From the NCBI RefSeq assembly GCF_031143425.1, contig NC_090445.1:1194896691-1194960690 (forward strand): a DNA stretch of 64,000 nucleotides, read 5' to 3'. The notes beneath the pieces are model-generated. The model was not told the DNA's origin and did not search any database. It saw only the letters and a list, made by a program, of their open reading frames with translations. The stretch is from Pleurodeles waltl (lineage: Eukaryota; Chordata; Amphibia; Caudata; Salamandridae). Below, one piece after another: positions 58,580 through 64,000 of the stretch (the stretch's first letter is position 1; each line of letters begins with the position of its first letter). The position numbers and the translations under genes were made by a program.

Positions 58580-58915
58580 GTGTTATGCACACTTCTGTCA
58601 TTGGGCTATAGTTGGGTTACATTTGGGTGATATTGGTGCTACATTTGGGCTCTTATTTCTTTGGTGACCATCTTGAAGAAATATTTGTTATGAAGCTCCC
58701 TAATATCCTTATTAACTACAGTACCCCCAGTAGAAAATGTGGTCAGTTTTCCACTTAGATTCCATCAAGATGGCCTTCAGATGTGCCACACTTTGACATA
58801 AATTCAGAAATCACTCTATTTGCACATTAGTACTCTATAGAAAAGCTGCTGATCACTAGGGAGTTTACTGGCAGCCTGCTGCTGGGTGTTGAAAATGCAT
58901 GTTTCACTCTGCAGT
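58580..58915. other. Unclassified flank; its right half resembles 63640-63810
   Basis: TCAAGATGGCCTTCAGATGTGCCAC near 58767 resembles TCAAGATGGCTTCAGGTGTGCCAC near 63643, and the following 100 bases are also alike. A repeated segment thus brackets LTR D. Identity unknown. Confidence 0.45.
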
Positions 58916-61079
58916 TGTTAACGCTGAATTTTACAAATAAATATTCATTTATTCTGAATGTTGAATCTGCATAGAAAATGAATGAATATAGAGAAATAAT
59001 ACATGACTTTGAAAATGTGCCTACTTGAGTGACCGCCACTAAACACAAACTATTCTTATTAATTGCTTATTAATATGATATGACGTGTCCATGTTTAGAT
59101 TAATGTAGTAGTGTGTTATAATAATGCTTACTTATTCTGTATTTCCTTTATTAATGATAGGCCTTAAGTTAGTGAGGTCTTGGGCCTAGTTGCACAGCCT
59201 CCAGTTAAGTTGCACAGCTTAAATAAGTCACATAAAATGGCTGCGTAGAGGAATGAATATTTGTATTTTTCCATTGTGTTGACCAAATGCTAGTAGATGA
59301 TTTTCTTTCTCATGAGAACTGCTTGCTAGAATGTGCTGTATTAGCTATTGTTACAATGTAGAGTTTAGAGTGTGCGAAAGCGCTGTTCCTGGGAGCTAAC
59401 AATGGATGCACTGTAGGAGGCTGGCCTGGCTTATAGTGGGTACCTTGTGGTACTTACACCCTGTGCCAGGCCCAGTTATCCCTTAATAGTAGAATAGAGG
59501 TGTTTCTAGCAGCTTAGGCTGATAGAAGGTAGCTATGGCAAAGCAGCTTGGGCTGAACTAGGAGACATGCAAAGCTCCTACTATACCACTTATATCATTC
59601 AGCACAATATCATAAGAAAACACAATACTCAGAGTTACTAAAAATAAAGGTACTTTATTTTTATGACAATATGCCAAAAGTATCTCAGTGAGTACCCTCA
59701 GTTAGAAGGTAAGTAATATACAAAAGTTATATGTACACAAACCCAAAACAGGTAAGTAACAGTAAGAAAAGTAGTGCAAACAATGTGAAATCACAATAGG
59801 ATGCACTAGGTGAACATAGGTCTAGGGGCAACACAAACCATATACTCCAAAAGTGGAATGCGAATCACGAATGGACCACAGACCTATGGGAGCTTGTAGA
59901 GGGTCGCTGGGACTGTGAGAAAACAGTTAGGGTGTCCAAGATACCCCACCCCAAGACCCTGAAAAGTAGGAGTAAAGTTACCCTACTACCCCAGAAAGAC
60001 ACAATAGTCGTGATAGGGGGATTCTGCAAGAACCACAAGCACCAGCAAAACACTGAAGACGGATTACTGGATGTGAGGACCTGCAAGGCAAGGGGGCCAA
60101 GTCCAAGAGTCGCAATAGTGTCCAGGGGGGCAGGAGCCCAGGAAACCCCGGATGAAGGTGCAAAAGGGCTGCCTCCGGGTGGAAGAAGCCGAAGATTCTA
60201 CAACAACGAAAAGGGCTAGGAACTTCTCCTTTGGATGGAAGATGTCCCACGGCGTGCTGGATGTTGCAGAAATACCGCAAACAAGCCTTGCTAGCTGCAA
60301 GGGTCGCGGTCGAGGTTTTTGGGTGCTGCTGGGGACGAGGAAGGACCAGGATGTCGCCCCTTGGAGGAGGAGACAGCGGGGGGCTCTCAGCAACTCAGAG
60401 AGCTCCCGCAGAAGCAGGCAGCACTCGCAGAAGTACCGGAGCAGGCACTTAGAAGATTTGTGAAACCGGAGTCACAAAAGGAGGAGTCCAACTCAGAGGG
60501 TTGAGCACTGCAGGACGGAGTGCTGGGGACCCAGGCTAGGCTGTGCACAAAGGAATCCTTAGAGAAGTGCACAGAAGCTGGAGCAGCTGCAAATCACACA
60601 GTACACAGGTTTGCTGTCTGGTGTGTGGAGGCAGGGACTTACCTCCACTAAACTTGGACTGAAGGATCACTGGACTGTGGGGGTCACTTGGATCTAGCTC
60701 CTGTGTTCCAGGGACAGCGCTTGTCAGGATGAGAGGCGACCCAGAGGACTGGTGGTGCAGTCTTTTGGTGCCTGCGTTAGCAGGGGGAAGATTCCGTCGA
60801 CCCACAGGAGATTTCTTCTTGGCTTCCAGTGCAGGGTGAAGGCAGACAGCCCTCAGAGCATGCACCACCCGGAAACAGTTGAAGTTGAGAAAGCCGGCAG
60901 GATGAGGCGCTACAATGTTGCTGATAGTCGTCTTGCTACTTTGTTGCGGTTTTGCAGGTGTCCTGGAGCAGTCAGCGGTCGATCCTTGGCAGAAGTCGAA
61001 GAGGGAAGTGCAGAGGAACTCTGGTGAGCTCTTGCATTCATTATCTGAAGAATACCCCAGAGGAGAGACCCTAAATAGC

Positions 61080-61128
61080 CAGAAAAGGAGGTTTGGCTAC
61101 CAAGAAAGGAGGTTTGGCTACCAAGAGA
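61080..61128. repeat. Short tandem duplication GGAGGTTTGGCTACCAAGAA
   Basis: Two adjacent copies of a 20-base unit, within the TG...CA element. Confidence 0.85.
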
Positions 61129-62109
61129 GATAAGAGCCTATCAGAGGGGGTCTCTGACGTCACCTGTTGGCACTGCCCACTCAGAGCAGTCCTGTGTGCC
61201 CCCAACACCAATGAATCCAAGATGGCAGAGGTCCGGGACACACTGGAGGAGCTCTGGGCACTTCCCCTGGGAGGTACTGGTCAGGGGAGTGGTCACTCCC
61301 CTTTCCTTTGTCCAGTTTCGCTCCAGAGCAGGGCTGGGGGATCCCTGATCCGGTGTAGAGTGGCTTATGCAGAGATGGGCACTATCTGTGCCCATCAAAG
61401 CATTTCCAGAGGCTGGGGGAGGCTACTCCTCCCAAGCCCCTCACACCTATTTCCAAAGGGAGAGGGTGTAACACCCTCTCTCAGAGGAAATCCTTTGTTC
61501 TGCCTTCCTAGGCCTAGGCTGCCCAGACCCCAGGGGGGCAGAAACCTGTCTGAGGGGTTGACAGCTGCAGTGGAAACCCCGGAAAGGCAGTTTGGCAGTA
61601 CCCGGGTTCTGTGCTAGAGACCCGGGGGATCATGGAATTGTCCCCCCAAGCATGGCCATGTTCGGAGTTACCATTGTGACGCTACACATAGGCAGTGACC
61701 TATGTGTAGTGCACGTGTGTAATGGCGTTCCCGCACTCACAAAGTTCGGGGAATTTGCCCTGAACGATGTGGGGGCACCTTGGCTAGTGCCAGGGTGCCC
61801 ACACACTAAGTAACTTGGCACCTAACCTTCACCAAGTGAGGGTTAGACATATAGGTGACTTATAAGTTATTTATGTGCAGTGAAAAATGGCTGTGAAATA
61901 ACATGGACGTTATTTCACTCAGGCTGCAGTGGCAGGCCTGTGTAAGAATTGTCTGAGCTCCCTATGGGTGGCAAAAGAAATGCTGCAGCCCATAGGGATC
62001 TCCTGGAACCCCAATACCCTGGGTACCTAAGAACCATATACAAAGGAATGATATGGGTGCACCAATGTGCCAATGAGAATTGGTGAAGATAGTCACTAGC
62101 CTGCAGTGA

Positions 62110-62345
62110 CAAATTTAGAAAGCAGAGAGAGCATAAACACTGAGGTTCTGGTTAGCAGAGCCTCAGTGATACAGTTAGGCACCACACAGGGAACACATAT
62201 AGGCCACAAACATATGAGCACTGGGGTCCTAGCTAGCAGGATCCCAGTGACACATATCAAACACACTGACAACATAGGGTTTTCACTATGAGCACTGGGC
62301 CCTGGCTATCAGGATCCCAGTGAGACAGTAAAAACACCCTGACAT
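62110..62345. repeat. Imperfect tandem repeat (about 80-90 bp, three units) near the end of the TG...CA element
   Basis: Units share (ATGAGCACTGGGG)TCCTAGCTAGCAGGATCCCAGTGACAC-like cores at about 62140, 62215 and 62290. In minus orientation they sit in the first 300 bases of the LTR, where enhancer repeats are common. Confidence 0.7.
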
Positions 62346-63440
62346 ATACACACCTGCAGGCCAAAAGTGGGGGTAACAAGGCTAGAAAGAGGCTACCTTC
62401 CTACATGCACTGACTGGAGTACAGAGAGATACAAAATTGTTACCCAGCCCGACAACGGGAACAGGAGAAGGGGAGCCAATCATCGACATTTAGTTATATC
62501 TTAGATGTAAGGTTCTACTTTCAAAGAACTAAATGGAAACATGCGATTCTTTGATCAATAGCAGCATGGAATGACGTCCTTGGGAACTTTAACTTGGCCC
62601 GACTGCACCAATAGGAAATATTTCACTTTTCCTTAATCTTTTACTGAGAAGCGCCATTCTGATTATTCCTATTGCTGAGACAATTCTATCTTAAACTTTA
62701 TTGCGATGTCCCGATGCTGATGTTGACCGAACAGATGTCCAATTGACGAAGACTATCGCAGCTTGCTGATCCATACTGAGGAAAGGTATATCAGAATGTT
62801 ACTGTTCTTGATGTAATTTGTCTTTTGTCCTTGGGTACCAACCAATTATTTTGATAGAGCCATAGCTAGATGTTTTTCCAAATTTGTGATGACTAAATTG
62901 TTCTGCATGAAGCCCAAACATGCAATTCTAATCAGAAGGTTAGCCAGGAGACACACAAAAGATGTTTGGTAATTATTGACAACAGTTGATGTTGGTTCTT
63001 TGCTGAATCTAAATATATGTTATTTCTATTGCTCAGTTACTCTTGCTATTGATTTGTACTGTGATTCTAGAGTGCATAACCATGCATGCTTTGATTAAAT
63101 TGAGATTCTTTAGGAGATTCTGTCAACCGGTATTGTTTCTGTATGTTTATCATTTGATTTTGAGATTAAGTTATGTGATATTAGCATTGTTAGCATAGGG
63201 AAATAAACATTCTAACTTTTACATGAAGGAGTGGTTATTCATGGCCAAATGGGTCCTGGTGAGTGGAAAGTTCTGACTCCGAGATTATTGATTATATGGA
63301 TTGATATTCTATTGATTAGTATTTGAATTGGGTTAGATGGAGGGAATTACTCTAAGTACAGTCAAAAGGTCCATCAAACCTCTAACGCGTCCCCTTATAA
63401 ATTAAAGATGAAAAGCCAAATAAGGTAAGACGCGATAACA

Positions 63441-64000
63441 CATGTCAGAATGTATTAATGAAATAGAAAAGGACGATATTTGAGAACTCACTTAAAAAGG
63501 ACGATATTTGAGAACTCATTTAAAACATGTCCTAATTTTTCTTTCTACTTATGCCACCAACCATAATTACTATGACAAAATATACCTCTTCGTTTTGTTC
63601 CTTTCTAAATTAAGTGTTTTAAATTTTGCCAATTTGATTCAGTCAAGATGGCTTCAGGTGTGCCACCCTTTTGTCATACGTAGGACTGTTAGCGCTCTAG
63701 TTGTTCTTTATAACACTATGGGAGGCTGCATTAGAACACAAGGGAATCAACTGATAGGCTGCTTCTGTTGGAAGTACATGTTTTAGTGAGAATGTCAGAC
63801 TTCATTCTCATATGGCTGAGAAAGATAGTGTGAATTTACAGAAAACATGTTCTCAATTTAGCTTCTGGAGCACCTTCCATAACCTCTATGGGAAAACCAT
63901 GATAAAATAGTTTTTTTATCAAACATGATTCATGAAATCCTGGCAGAAGCCTTTTTCACAGGGTTAAATCACCTTAGAACACATCACAATTCATAAAATT
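63441..64000. other. Unclassified right edge with a 28-bp tandem duplication
   Basis: AAAAGGACGATATTTGAGAACTCA occurs twice in tandem at about 63468-63523. The part from 63640 to 63810 resembles 58767-58915. No coding sequence is recognised. Confidence 0.5.

Larger units (their letters stand above)
59412..62405 (-). mobile_element. 2994-bp TG...CA element with 5-bp duplication, probable solo LTR
   Basis: TGCAC flanks both ends (59407-59411 and 62406-62410), and the ends are TGTAGGAGG...CTTCCTACA. No gag or pol motif is visible inside, so the simplest reading is a very long solo LTR. AATAAAG near 59655 on the minus strand lies about 240 bases from that strand's 3' end, and short tandem repeats lie at its 5' end, so minus orientation is favoured. 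A non-coding retroelement of another kind is not excluded. The various open frames across 59900-61600 have no family resemblance. Confidence 0.65.
58916..63440 (+). repeat. Diverged LTR of the same ERV family, plus strand, interrupted (LTR D)
   Basis: Compared with the minus strand of LTRs A-C, similar blocks occur in the same order. They are TGTTA at the start, TGCATAGAAAATGAATGAAT (58969; TGCCGCATAGAAAATG in LTR A), TAGGCCTTAAGTTAG (59158), TCATGAGAACT (59309), CAATGGATGCACTGACTGG (split by the insertion), GGGAGCCAAT (62474), GTCAAAAGGTCCATC (63361) and GACGCGATAACA at the end. Without the 3.0-kb insertion its length is about 1.53 kb, close to 1.6 kb. No clear flanking duplication or primer site was found, so it may be a solo or truncated LTR. 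Confidence 0.7.

Noticed and set aside
60064..61617. Several open frames of 90-174 codons in the TG...CA element
   Set aside because: They overlap on both strands with GC-rich, non-protein-like composition and no motif.

Overview
This window looks like intergenic DNA from a vertebrate with a very large, transposon-filled genome. A salamander, and within salamanders a newt such as Pleurodeles, is the best guess: Ty3/gypsy and PIF/Harbinger elements dominate, the LTRs are very long, and L1-like, Penelope-like and MIR-like fragments are also present. The species is inferred and not proven. I see no host protein-coding gene. Almost every recognisable reading frame belongs to a mobile element, and almost all are broken.

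Layout. Positions 1-11600 hold a minus-strand endogenous retrovirus (ERV copy 1; its 3' LTR lies outside the window). Positions 19287-34379 hold ERV copy 2, complete with both 1.6-kb LTRs and a 4-bp target duplication (ACCC). Copy 2 sits inside the last codons of an older minus-strand Ty3/gypsy integrase frame. The sequence right of both proviruses (11601-16356 and 34380-46866) is the same: a gypsy integrase fragment followed by an L1-like element. The two proviruses are therefore best read as a tandem segmental duplication of roughly 21 kb whose junction is at 16356/16357. Unit 2 alone carries two later insertions. One is a 1.57-kb composite MITE in the reverse transcriptase (25979-27544). 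The other is a 7.7-kb TTAA-flanked, piggyBac-like non-autonomous element (34994-42716) packed with two tandem arrays, one of which is a dimeric higher-order repeat. Unit 1 preserves the empty site of both.

The ERV combines a gamma/epsilon-like gag-pro-pol-env plan (PPPY late motif, one CCHC knuckle, UAG between gag and pro, YIDD, GPY/F-type integrase tail, CX7CC transmembrane subunit) with a primer-binding site matching initiator tRNA-Met. It also has a 209-codon stop-free frame without any ATG between pol and env.

Right third: simple repeats, a Penelope-like GIY-YIG fragment with a possible decayed hammerhead motif, and a MIR-like SINE. Next comes a 6.8-kb PIF/Harbinger transposon with intact 18-bp inverted repeats and TAA target duplication, encoding a DDE transposase (with a 99-bp intron) flanked by two different Myb/SANT-like genes on the opposite strand. 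Last is a plus-strand, diverged LTR of the same ERV family (58916-63440), itself split by a 3.0-kb TG...CA element with a 5-bp TGCAC duplication, probably a solo LTR.

The value of the window is as a stratified record of nested insertions. The proposed order is gypsy and L1, then ERV into gypsy, then tandem duplication, then MITE and TTAA element in unit 2.
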